Positions 1 to 5,945 of a DNA stretch of 5,945 nt are shown here, piece by piece. This DNA is from Opitutia bacterium UBA7350 (lineage in GTDB: Bacteria; Verrucomicrobiota; Verrucomicrobiia; Opitutales; Coraliomargaritaceae): assembly GCA_002470925.1 (NCBI GenBank), contig DKOX01000020.1, forward strand, positions 1 to 5,945, written 5' to 3'. A program made the translations under genes and the position numbers. The stretch's first letter is position 1, and each line of letters opens with the position of its first letter. A model generated the notes under the pieces. The model did no database searches, was not told the origin of the DNA, and was given only the letters and a program-made list of their open reading frames with translations.

Positions 1-1191
1 GGGCAAATCGGCACCAAAGGCCCGCGCACTACTACCAATATTGCATTGCCGGGGCGTTTCCTCGTCCTGATGCCCTACGCCGGTACAATGGGTATCTCCC
101 GTAAAATCGAAGACAAAAAAGAACGCTCACGCCTCAAGAGTATTCTCCGCGAACTCACCCTGCCCGAAGGGATGGGTGTTATCATCCGCACCGCCGGTGA
201 AGGAAAAAAAGCCCGCTATTTTATTCGCGATATCCATATCCTCCTGAAGCGCTGGGAAGGGATCACCGAGCGAATGGACGCCGCCCGCAAACCCACCTGT
301 CTCTATGTTGAGCCCGATCTCGTAGGACGGACCGTCCGCGATTTCCTCACGGAGGAAGTCGACCGCGTCCTGGTTGACAAAAAAGAGGACTACGATCGCG
401 TCATGGAGGAGGTGATGAAAATCTCACCCCGCTCGAAATCAAAAATTCAACTCTTCAAAGATGACATTCCGGTCTTTGAGCGGTTCAATATCGAACGCCA
501 GATACAGCAAACCTACATGCGTTGCGTTCCCCTTCCCTCCGGCGGGGAAATTGTCATTGAAGAGACTGAGGCCCTCATCTCGATCGACGTCAATACCGGC
601 GCCCACAAAAACAAGAACAAAGACGGCAAAAACTTTATCCTTCAGGTCAATCTGGAGGCCGCCACTGAAATCGCCCGCCAAATCCGTCTGCGCAATATCG
701 GGGGACTCGTCATTATGGATTTCATCGACATGAAATCAAAAAAAGACCGCAACTCCGTCCTACAGCGTATGCGCCGGGAAATGGCTGGCGATAAAGCCAA
801 GAGTCAAATCCTGCCCATCTCAACCCTTGGGATCATGCAGATGACCCGCCAACGCCACAGCGAGAGCCATTCCAGTGGCACCAACGTTGATTGCCCCTAT
901 TGCAATGGCCGCGGTTCCGTCAAATCCTCCCGCACCATGAGCGTCGAAATCCAGCGCCGTCTCATCAGCGTCATTCGCCACTTACGGGCCCGGGATGGAG
1001 TCGACGAAGAAATCAGCCTTCGCATCCTCCTGCATCCCTCAAACCTTGAGCGCCTGCGTAATGAGGACGAGCACTTGCTTCTGGAGATTGAGCAATCCTA
1101 CGGCGTCAAACTTGCCTTCCGTGCCGACCCGGTCTACCACGTCGAAAACTTCAAGATCATCGAAGCAAAAACCGGTCAAGAGCAACGCTAA
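1..1191 (+). CDS. rng: Ribonuclease E/G family endoribonuclease (RNase G-like), 5'-truncated by window edge
   Basis: Single-strand-specific, 5'-end-sensing endoribonuclease of rRNA maturation and mRNA decay, acting in the cytoplasm. The frame is open from base 1, so the true start lies upstream; 396 residues are visible. The first ones (QIGTKGPRTTTNIAL) match the end of the S1 domain, so roughly the first 100 residues are missing. Visible landmarks, numbered from base 1: the 5'-sensor pair Arg63-Thr64 in IIRTAGEGK; catalytic metal-binding Asp196 in SIDVNTG and Asp240 in VIMDFIDM, equivalent to E. coli RNase E Asp303 and Asp346 (spacing 44 against 43); and the zinc-link CPYC with Cys298 and Cys301. 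The protein stops soon after the small domain (YHVENFKII), with no long disordered scaffold tail, which favours RNase G-type over full RNase E. An internal ATG at 46 is not the start, because conserved sequence continues upstream of it. Stop TAA at 1189-1191. Family certain; rng versus short rne less so. Confidence 0.96.
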   Translation, partial: GQIGTKGPRTTTNIALPGRFLVLMPYAGTMGISRKIEDKKERSRLKSILRELTLPEGMGVIIRTAGEGKKARYFIRDIHILLKRWEGITERMDAARKPTCLYVEPDLVGRTVRDFLTEEVDRVLVDKKEDYDRVMEEVMKISPRSKSKIQLFKDDIPVFERFNIERQIQQTYMRCVPLPSGGEIVIEETEALISIDVNTGAHKNKNKDGKNFILQVNLEAATEIARQIRLRNIGGLVIMDFIDMKSKKDRNSVLQRMRREMAGDKAKSQILPISTLGIMQMTRQRHSESHSSGTNVDCPYCNGRGSVKSSRTMSVEIQRRLISVIRHLRARDGVDEEISLRILLHPSNLERLRNEDEHLLLEIEQSYGVKLAFRADPVYHVENFKIIEAKTGQEQR

Positions 1192-1232
1192 CACCTTCCC
1201 CTACCACCGCCCAGCATTGTGACCGCTTCTCA

Positions 1233-1889
1233 ATGACAAACGAATCCCATCGCTTGTTTGAAGAGAAGCGGCGGCGGATCCGTCGCCTCAAGCGTTGGCT
1301 GCGCCCTCTTCCGCGGCGCGCCACCGTCCACCGATACCCCGTGCTCAATTGGTTTGCGAAAGCGGCACGCAAACGCATTTACCTGTGGAGCTTTCGTCCG
1401 GAGCAGGCGGTTCCGGCACTGCGCGTCGGCTGCATTCTCACCCTCTTGCCCATCTACGGCCTCCAAATACCACTCGCACTTTTGCTCGCATTTTTAATGC
1501 GGGCAAACCTCCCCATCCTCGCCGGACTTCAACTTATCACCAACCCCTTCACGGTCCTCCCCATTTGGTTTGCCCTCTATCAAATCGGACGCATGACGCT
1601 CGGCTTGCTCGCCATTGAGACCAGTCCCTTTGGTAAAAATGAAATCGATGCGCTCATACAAAACTTCTTCACCGGCAACTGGGGCAACAATCTCGACACC
1701 CTCCTTTCTGTTTTTTCAGTCACAACCCTGGGCGGTGTGATTATCGGAACTTTTCTTGGCGCCGTCGCAGGGAGCCTTTACCGTTTCATTGCCAAACGTA
1801 CTACCGTCAGCTATCAACGACTCCATCATAAGATCGAACAGCTCCGTAATTCCAAACCCTCATCTACTACGCCTAAAGACGATGCTTAA
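1233..1889 (+). CDS. DUF2062 domain membrane protein
   Basis: A 218-residue inner-membrane protein of unknown function with the DUF2062 pattern. The N-terminus (about residues 1-50) is very basic (KRRRIRRLKR). A hydrophobic core follows: about 62-88 with the LPIYGLQIPLALLLAFLMRAN motif region, then about 94-126 with the diagnostic ITNPFT (102-107) and a following aromatic helix, then a glycine-rich helix at about 163-187 (TTLGGVIIGTFLGAVAG). A polar tail ends the protein. The basic start would place the N-terminus in the cytoplasm. ATG 1233 is 41 bp after the RNase gene stop and has no clear Shine-Dalgarno sequence (cattgtgaccgcttctca upstream). Its stop TAA overlaps the next gene, which points to co-transcription and possible translational coupling. 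DUF2062 proteins occur alone or fused to glycosyltransferases; no such fusion is present here. Assignment is by recalled motif pattern; the function is unknown. Confidence 0.88.
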   Translation: MTNESHRLFEEKRRRIRRLKRWLRPLPRRATVHRYPVLNWFAKAARKRIYLWSFRPEQAVPALRVGCILTLLPIYGLQIPLALLLAFLMRANLPILAGLQLITNPFTVLPIWFALYQIGRMTLGLLAIETSPFGKNEIDALIQNFFTGNWGNNLDTLLSVFSVTTLGGVIIGTFLGAVAGSLYRFIAKRTTVSYQRLHHKIEQLRNSKPSSTTPKDDA

Positions 1890-3132
1890 ATTACGCGCCC
1901 TGACACTCCTCCTCCCCGGCATCTTCCTCTCCGGCTTCCTTCAAGCCCAATCCATTCAACTCGGTATCGACGTCCTTCAGGAAAACGGATTTCGACAGGT
2001 CGCCGGAAAGCGCATCGGACTCCTGACCCACCCCGCCGGAGTCAACCGCCACGGACAAAGCACTATCGATGTCCTGCGCCGCGCAAACAATACCCGCCTC
2101 GTTGCCCTCTTTGGCCCAGAACACGGCATCTACGGTGACGAAAAAGCCAATAAACCCATCCCAAACCGCACCGACTCCCGCACCGGCCTTCCGGTCTACT
2201 CGCTCTATGGACAATACCGTTGGCCGAGCCGCGAAATGCTGGAGGGACTCGATGCCATAGTCATCGACCTTCAGGACATCGGCGTCCGCTCCTACACCTA
2301 TGTCAGTTGCATGATTCGAACGATGGAGGCCTGCTTCGCCAATGGGGTTGAAGTCATCGTCCTTGACCGCCCCAACCCCCTCGGTGGACTGAAGGCGGAT
2401 GGTCCGCCGCTGGATCCCGAATGGCGTTCCTACGTCGGCGATATTTTTACCCCCTACGTACACGGACTCACCATCGGAGAAATTGCCTACATTGCACGCA
2501 ATACCCCTGGTTGGCTTCGCTCGGAGAAGGTCAATCCCAAGCAGCTTCGCCTCGCCAAGCTGACGATCATTCCAATGCGCGGCTGGAAACGCGACATGCT
2601 ATGGCCCGAGACCGGACTTCGCTGGATCCCCACCTCCCCCTATATCCCGAATCTCGCCGCGGTTTTGGGTTATGCCATGCTTGGGCTTGGGGCACAGGAA
2701 GGCGGCTTCAGTCACGGCATCGGCACCCCTTACCCCTTCCGTTTCCTTCGTTATAAGGGAAAATCCGCCTCTGAAGTGCAAGCTGCTCTCACCCGCCTCC
2801 GCATTCCCGGCCTCCAATTCCAAATCAAGCGCACCCAAACAAAATCCGGTACCGAAATTGAGGGCGTTTACGTTCACGTCACCGACTGGAATCGCCTGCG
2901 CCCGACTGAAGTCAGTTTTCATATGATGCAACTCACCGCGGCATGGGAACCCGGCAACAACTTCGCCGCCATCAAGCGCATCGAGCTCTTCAATAAACAC
3001 CTTGGCAGTTCCGCCTGGTGGAACGAAATCAGCACGCGTGACCACCGCGCGCGCGTGACCTCCTTCCTGAACCAATGGTCCCGCCAAGCGCTGGATTTTC
3101 AGCAAAAATTTCGCCGTTACTGGCTTTACTGA
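1882..3132 (+). CDS. Exported DUF1343 / NamZ-family (GH171) protein, probable exo-beta-N-acetylmuramidase
   Basis: A 416-residue protein of the DUF1343 family, whose characterised members (NamZ) remove terminal N-acetylmuramic acid from peptidoglycan fragments. Residues 1-22 form a Sec signal peptide (MLKLR, then a hydrophobic stretch, cleavage near LQA-QS) with no lipobox cysteine, so a soluble periplasmic or secreted enzyme is expected. Family landmarks: LLTHPAGVNR 47-56, FGPEHG 77-82, TDSRTGLPVYSLYG 97-110, DLQDIGVRSYTY 129-140, LDRPNPLGG 161-169 and HGLTIGE 194-200. The C-terminal part departs from the usual consensus: where I recall EGTNxSEGRGTxxPF, it reads GAQEGGFSHGIGTPYPF (270-286). 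I chose ATG 1882 because the signal peptide begins exactly there. The frame is open back to an ATG at 1756, but that adds 42 residues lying inside the DUF2062 gene. The start overlaps that gene by 8 bp. The stop TGA overlaps the convergent menE stop. Family strong; enzyme activity inferred. Confidence 0.91.
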   Translation: MLKLRALTLLLPGIFLSGFLQAQSIQLGIDVLQENGFRQVAGKRIGLLTHPAGVNRHGQSTIDVLRRANNTRLVALFGPEHGIYGDEKANKPIPNRTDSRTGLPVYSLYGQYRWPSREMLEGLDAIVIDLQDIGVRSYTYVSCMIRTMEACFANGVEVIVLDRPNPLGGLKADGPPLDPEWRSYVGDIFTPYVHGLTIGEIAYIARNTPGWLRSEKVNPKQLRLAKLTIIPMRGWKRDMLWPETGLRWIPTSPYIPNLAAVLGYAMLGLGAQEGGFSHGIGTPYPFRFLRYKGKSASEVQAALTRLRIPGLQFQIKRTQTKSGTEIEGVYVHVTDWNRLRPTEVSFHMMQLTAAWEPGNNFAAIKRIELFNKHLGSSAWWNEISTRDHRARVTSFLNQWSRQALDFQQKFRRYWLY

Positions 3133-4457
3133 ACCGCCCTCAACAGGGCCGCCACTTTTACGCTGTCCACTTTCCCGGATGCATTCAGCGGTAACGCCGC
3201 CACCCGCAGGATTAACTTAGGACGCTTATGCGCTGCCAACAAGCCCGCAAGCGGCAGGCTGAGATCCAAATCCGACTCCGCCACATAAAACGCCACCACC
3301 CGTTCAACCCATTCCGCATCCGCTTGCCCGAGAACGAGCGCCGCCTCGACTCCCGCCACCTGCAGCATCGCGGCCTCGACTTCAAGCGGATCGACTTTTT
3401 CACCCCCGCTTTGAATCAAACGATCGATTCGACCCACCACGTGCAACTGCCCTTCTTTATCTAAAAAACCGGCATCGTCTGTCAAAAATCCCCCATCCCG
3501 CAGACCCTCGGCCCGCACCGCATGATAACCATAAAACAACGCCTTTGAAGCCACCCGAATGCGACCCACTACCCCCGGTGCGCAGATTTTGCCCGCCCCA
3601 TCAATTATACTGAGGCTCGCATGACACAGTGCCCGACCCGCATGAAAAGCCCCGGCCATAAATGCCTCCACACCCAAGGCGGCGACCATTGCCCCCGTCT
3701 CCGTCATTCCATAACTTAAAACCAGCGGCAACTTCTCGGCTCGCGCCCGTTCCGCGGTCTCCTCCCGCATCGGGCCACCACCCATATAAATCGCCTCCAT
3801 CCCACGCAAGGCCTCCACCGCGGCTGCATCCTTCAACAAACGCTCCAGTTGCGTTGCCACCAACGATACCACCACCCCTTGCTTCACGCCTCCCCCGAAA
3901 TGCGGGATATCCGCCCAAGTCCCCATCGCAAACTGTATCGACCCAATAAAACTGCGCACCCATTGCATCAGTCCACTCACATGGTAAAGCGGCAGCACAC
4001 AAAAAACGCGCTCTACCCCCGCACCCGCAAAAGTCAGCCAACCCTCCGCCGCGACACGGAGCGTTGCCCAGTCGTGATGCGCAAAACGGACCCCTCCACT
4101 CGTCCCACCGGTTGGTATCAAAATCGCCCCGGCTGACAAATCACTCACCGCCCCCCCAACCTCCAGCGGTGCAATACCGACCACCCGTGCCGGCTTTAAC
4201 TGCTCCGCGACCGCGCTCCATTCAACCGAGCCCCACCCCGGATTGCCCAGCACCACCGGACGCCGGAGGTAAACCGCTGCCATAAAAACCGCCGTAAATT
4301 CAAGCCCATCCTCTTCGGCCAGCAAAACCGGCCCGGGGCGCGTCGCTTTCAAATCTTCCAGCCATGCCGCCACCCGATCCGAAAAGAGCCCACCCGGAAC
4401 CCCCTCGATCCAATCCCGCTTCAGGGATGCTAACTCAAATGGCGGTTCGCGTTCCAT
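3126..4457 (-). CDS. menE: o-Succinylbenzoate-CoA ligase (AMP-dependent synthetase family)
   Basis: Activates o-succinylbenzoate with ATP and CoA to o-succinylbenzoyl-CoA in menaquinone synthesis; cytoplasmic. The 443-residue length suits MenE, which is shorter than most acyl-CoA synthetases. Adenylate-forming core motifs appear in order: A3 phosphate loop IPTGGTSGG (114-122), PLYHVSG (156-162), A4/A5 region with YMGGGPM (224-230) and YGMTET (249-254), A7 FLTDDAG (324-330), A8 hinge GRIDRLIQSGGEKVDP (342-357), and the A10 catalytic lysine Lys429 in NASGKVD. The A3 loop lacks the usual trailing Pro-Lys (GKPK), reading GGVRF instead. The motifs alone fit many acyl-CoA ligases; the MenE call rests on length and on the 28-bp overlap with menC directly upstream. 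ATG 4457 is the first Met, preceded by a weak purine run (agaagaaat). Stop TAA at 3128-3126 sits inside the end of the convergent NamZ-family gene. Confidence 0.88.
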   Translation of the reverse strand: MEREPPFELASLKRDWIEGVPGGLFSDRVAAWLEDLKATRPGPVLLAEEDGLEFTAVFMAAVYLRRPVVLGNPGWGSVEWSAVAEQLKPARVVGIAPLEVGGAVSDLSAGAILIPTGGTSGGVRFAHHDWATLRVAAEGWLTFAGAGVERVFCVLPLYHVSGLMQWVRSFIGSIQFAMGTWADIPHFGGGVKQGVVVSLVATQLERLLKDAAAVEALRGMEAIYMGGGPMREETAERARAEKLPLVLSYGMTETGAMVAALGVEAFMAGAFHAGRALCHASLSIIDGAGKICAPGVVGRIRVASKALFYGYHAVRAEGLRDGGFLTDDAGFLDKEGQLHVVGRIDRLIQSGGEKVDPLEVEAAMLQVAGVEAALVLGQADAEWVERVVAFYVAESDLDLSLPLAGLLAAHKRPKLILRVAALPLNASGKVDSVKVAALLRAVQ

Positions 4458-5416
4458 ATTTCTTCTGGATTCAATGCTACCAAATCCGATGCCGCAATCA
4501 CGGCACCCTCTTTGCGACCTCCTAATGCATCCGAAAATTGCAAAGTATCAAATCCCAAAGCAAAGTTGAGCTTCGGTAAGGCCCCCGCCAATACCAGCGT
4601 ATTCAAAAACCCGATACCCGTTTCAAAAACCGAGGACAGCACCACCCGTTCCGCCACCGGTTCGAGTTGCGCCTGCAAACGCGCCATGTCCCCCATCAGG
4701 GGCGCTTTGACCACCAGCACTCCCGGCCATTCTCCCAACCAGCGCGCCGCCCCCGCGCCGTTCAAACTTTCATCCAACGCAATCTCAATTCCCGATTCTG
4801 CCCGCGCCGCCATCATCTCCGCCTCCAAACCAGGAGCCAAAGGTTGCTCCACAAATTCCACGACATCCACCCTGCCCTTCAAAAATTCCAGCCATTCACC
4901 CAACAGCTCAAGCGACCACGCCCCGTTCGCGTCCAAGCGCAACCGACCCCCCTTCGGCAACCGATCCGTCAGTCGTTCAAAAACCGCCATTTCCCTCGCA
5001 GCCGCCTCAACCCCCACCTTCCATTTAAAAACATCATAACCCCCGCTCCGTTTTTCTTCCAACACCGATTCCGCTCCCTCCCCCGCCGGCAATAGCCCCG
5101 CGACTTCGAAATTGCGATCCGGCAATGCCATTGCCCCCTTCAGTCCAGCCAAGGCCGCACTCATTCCAAAAGCGCAACACCGCAAGTGCTCCGGCAACTC
5201 CCACTCCCCGCCCGCCGGTAAAGCCGCCAGGTAGGCCTCCGCTTCCGCCAGCGTTTCCGTCCCGAATTCCGGCAGCGGTGCAACTTCACCATAACCAACC
5301 CGATCCCCTTCCCGAATCCGCAACAAATACCCCTCGCGAACTGCCCATTCACCCCGTGCCGTGCGCAAAGGACGATCGAATCGTCGCGAATAGCTCTCAT
5401 ACCTGAATTCTCTCAT
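4430..5416 (-). CDS. menC: o-Succinylbenzoate synthase (enolase superfamily)
   Basis: Dehydrates SHCHC to o-succinylbenzoate in menaquinone synthesis; cytoplasmic, Mg-dependent. Counting from ATG 5416 (328 residues), the catalytic set is complete: Lys131 and Lys133 in FKWKVG, metal ligands Asp162 (LRLDANGAW), Glu190 (EFVEQP) and Asp215 (ALDESL), and Lys237 (VVKAPLMG). These positions match E. coli MenC (Lys131, Lys133, Asp161, Glu190, Asp213, Lys235) almost one for one. AFGMSAALAGL and the C-terminal GFDTLQFSDAL also resemble the E. coli-type subfamily. An in-frame TTG at 5452 would add 12 residues, but ATG 5416 is preferred: it has a GGA at suitable spacing, and the family homology (REFRYESYSRRFDRPLRT) begins there. 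Its end overlaps menE by 28 bp, giving a two-gene unit in pathway order. Enolase-superfamily members include dipeptide epimerases and muconate enzymes, but the menE partner makes MenC by far the likeliest. Confidence 0.93.
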   Translation of the reverse strand: MREFRYESYSRRFDRPLRTARGEWAVREGYLLRIREGDRVGYGEVAPLPEFGTETLAEAEAYLAALPAGGEWELPEHLRCCAFGMSAALAGLKGAMALPDRNFEVAGLLPAGEGAESVLEEKRSGGYDVFKWKVGVEAAAREMAVFERLTDRLPKGGRLRLDANGAWSLELLGEWLEFLKGRVDVVEFVEQPLAPGLEAEMMAARAESGIEIALDESLNGAGAARWLGEWPGVLVVKAPLMGDMARLQAQLEPVAERVVLSSVFETGIGFLNTLVLAGALPKLNFALGFDTLQFSDALGGRKEGAVIAASDLVALNPEEIWNANRHLS

Positions 5417-5472
5417 TTCATTCCAATGTGTTTTCGGCTTGAGAAAAGACAACTATTTGATGCACTCAGCGC
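5417..5472. promoter_or_regulatory. Divergent menC/guaB intergenic region
   Basis: These 56 bp separate two genes that diverge, so any promoter for menC and any promoter for guaB must either lie here or reach into the opposite gene. I see no convincing -35/-10 pair in either direction and no strong inverted repeat. The stretch around gagaaaagacaactatttga is locally AT-rich and is the likeliest place for promoter elements. Role inferred from layout only. Confidence 0.35.
5421..5425 (-). promoter_or_regulatory. Probable weak ribosome binding site of menC
   Basis: On the minus strand the bases read tggaa, followed by tgaa and then ATG at 5416. The GGA core sits about 5 nt before the start, a workable but weak Shine-Dalgarno match. 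It supports the ATG at 5416 over the upstream TTG at 5452, which is preceded by gtgcatcaaatag with no purine-rich match. Confidence 0.4.
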
Positions 5473-5945
5473 ATGAAAGCATCTGCGAAAAACAGTGACC
5501 ACGGCTTCTACCTCAATGCCGAAGAGTTCTTTAACGCCAACCTTCCCGTAGGATTAACCTACGACGACCTCTCCCTCGCGACCCTCTATTCCGAGATTCT
5601 GCCCAAGCAAACCAGCCTGTGCACCCGCATCGCGCCCAGCTTGGAACTGCAAATCCCCATCATTTCCTCCGACATGGATACTGTTACGGAGTCAAAGATG
5701 GCAATCCAGATGGCGCTGAATGGCGGACTCGGGCTCATTCATTACAATATGAGCGACGAGAAGCAGATTCACGAAGTCGCCCGCGTCAAAAATCATATTC
5801 ACGGGTACATTCAGGAACCCATCAAAGCCGCACCCGAGCAACTCATTGGCGAAATCCTCGAATACATCGAAGCCCGCGGATTCGGCTTCAGCACCTTCCC
5901 GGTCGTCGACCAGGATAACAAACTCCTCGGACTCCTCCCCGGGCG
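5473..5945 (+). CDS. guaB: IMP dehydrogenase, 3'-truncated by window edge
   Basis: Oxidises IMP to XMP with NAD+, the first committed step of GMP synthesis; cytoplasmic. 157 full codons are visible of a usual 480-500. The N-terminal barrel start is clear: GLTYDDLSL (27-35), a YSEILP element (40-45), IPIISSDMDTVTE (67-79) and NGGLGLIHYNM (87-97). From about residue 112 (HGYIQEPI) the first CBS domain begins, with FSTFPVVDQDNKLLGLL near the cut. The CBS insertion separates IMP dehydrogenase from GMP reductase, which lacks it. ATG 5473 is the first possible start, because an in-frame TGA lies at 5458-5460; there is no clear Shine-Dalgarno sequence. The residue before MDTVTE is Asp, where other IMP dehydrogenases I recall have Ala or Pro. 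The catalytic cysteine loop lies beyond the window, so activity cannot be judged. Divergent from menC. Confidence 0.93.
   Translation, partial: MKASAKNSDHGFYLNAEEFFNANLPVGLTYDDLSLATLYSEILPKQTSLCTRIAPSLELQIPIISSDMDTVTESKMAIQMALNGGLGLIHYNMSDEKQIHEVARVKNHIHGYIQEPIKAAPEQLIGEILEYIEARGFGFSTFPVVDQDNKLLGLLPG

Noticed and set aside
1756..1881. In-frame N-terminal extension of the NamZ-family gene (42 extra residues from ATG 1756)
   Set aside because: It lies wholly inside the DUF2062 coding region, has no family similarity that I recognise, and would bury the obvious signal peptide that begins at ATG 1882.
1891..2463. 190-codon open frame antisense to the NamZ-family gene
   Set aside because: It is the mirror of a well-supported gene. 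The protein has no recognisable domain, and long antisense frames are expected in GC-rich coding DNA.
3034..3060. Short repeat of cgcgtgacc and an alternating cg run
   Set aside because: Nine bases repeated within a coding stretch (STRDHRARVT) is compatible with chance and codon use; there are no further copies nearby.
2599..3105. 168-codon open frame antisense to the 3' half of the NamZ-family gene
   Set aside because: Same reason: shadow frame, low-complexity Gly/Ala-rich product with no motif.
3136..3149. Hairpin gccct-caac-agggc just after the NamZ-family stop
   Set aside because: Only a 5-bp stem, inside menE coding sequence, and the nearest T run (ctttta) is several bases beyond it. 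Too weak to call a terminator.
4512..5039. 175-codon plus-strand open frame opposite menC
   Set aside because: The product is a Ser/Pro/Asn-rich artefact of reading the complement of menC. All catalytic residues of MenC are intact on the other strand.
5450..5452. TTG as the menC start (12 extra residues)
   Set aside because: No ribosome site precedes it, and family homology begins at the ATG at 5416, which has a GGA at good spacing.

Overview
The window looks like ordinary chromosomal DNA from a moderately GC-rich, probably Gram-negative bacterium that makes menaquinone by the classical o-succinylbenzoate route. The best guess at lineage is Verrucomicrobiota (Opitutae-like). This rests on the style of the proteins, a large NamZ/DUF1343 protein beside menC/menE, and weak or absent Shine-Dalgarno sites. 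It is inference, not proof. Six protein genes fill almost all of the window. I see no RNA gene, insertion sequence, CRISPR array, phage gene or attachment site.

Left part, plus strand: the 3' two-thirds or more of an RNase E/G gene (1-1191), a small DUF2062 membrane protein (1233-1889), and an exported DUF1343/NamZ-family protein (1882-3132) whose start overlaps the end of the DUF2062 gene by 8 bp. These three run the same way with gaps of 41 bp and -8 bp, so they could share a transcript.

Middle, minus strand: menC (o-succinylbenzoate synthase, 5416-4430) is followed by menE (o-succinylbenzoate-CoA ligase, 4457-3126), with a 28-bp overlap. MenC makes o-succinylbenzoate and MenE activates it to its CoA thioester, so the pair covers two consecutive steps of menaquinone synthesis. 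menE ends tail-to-tail against the NamZ-family gene, with a 7-bp overlap.

Right part, plus strand: the 5' end of an IMP dehydrogenase gene (guaB, from 5473), divergent from menC across only 56 bp and cut by the window edge.

I did not find an undescribed system. The points most worth a second look are a NamZ-family protein with an altered C-terminal motif, an unusual residue in the IMP dehydrogenase active-site-proximal motif, the very tight gene packing with overlaps at three junctions, and a C-over-G excess on the plus strand that persists whichever way the genes point.
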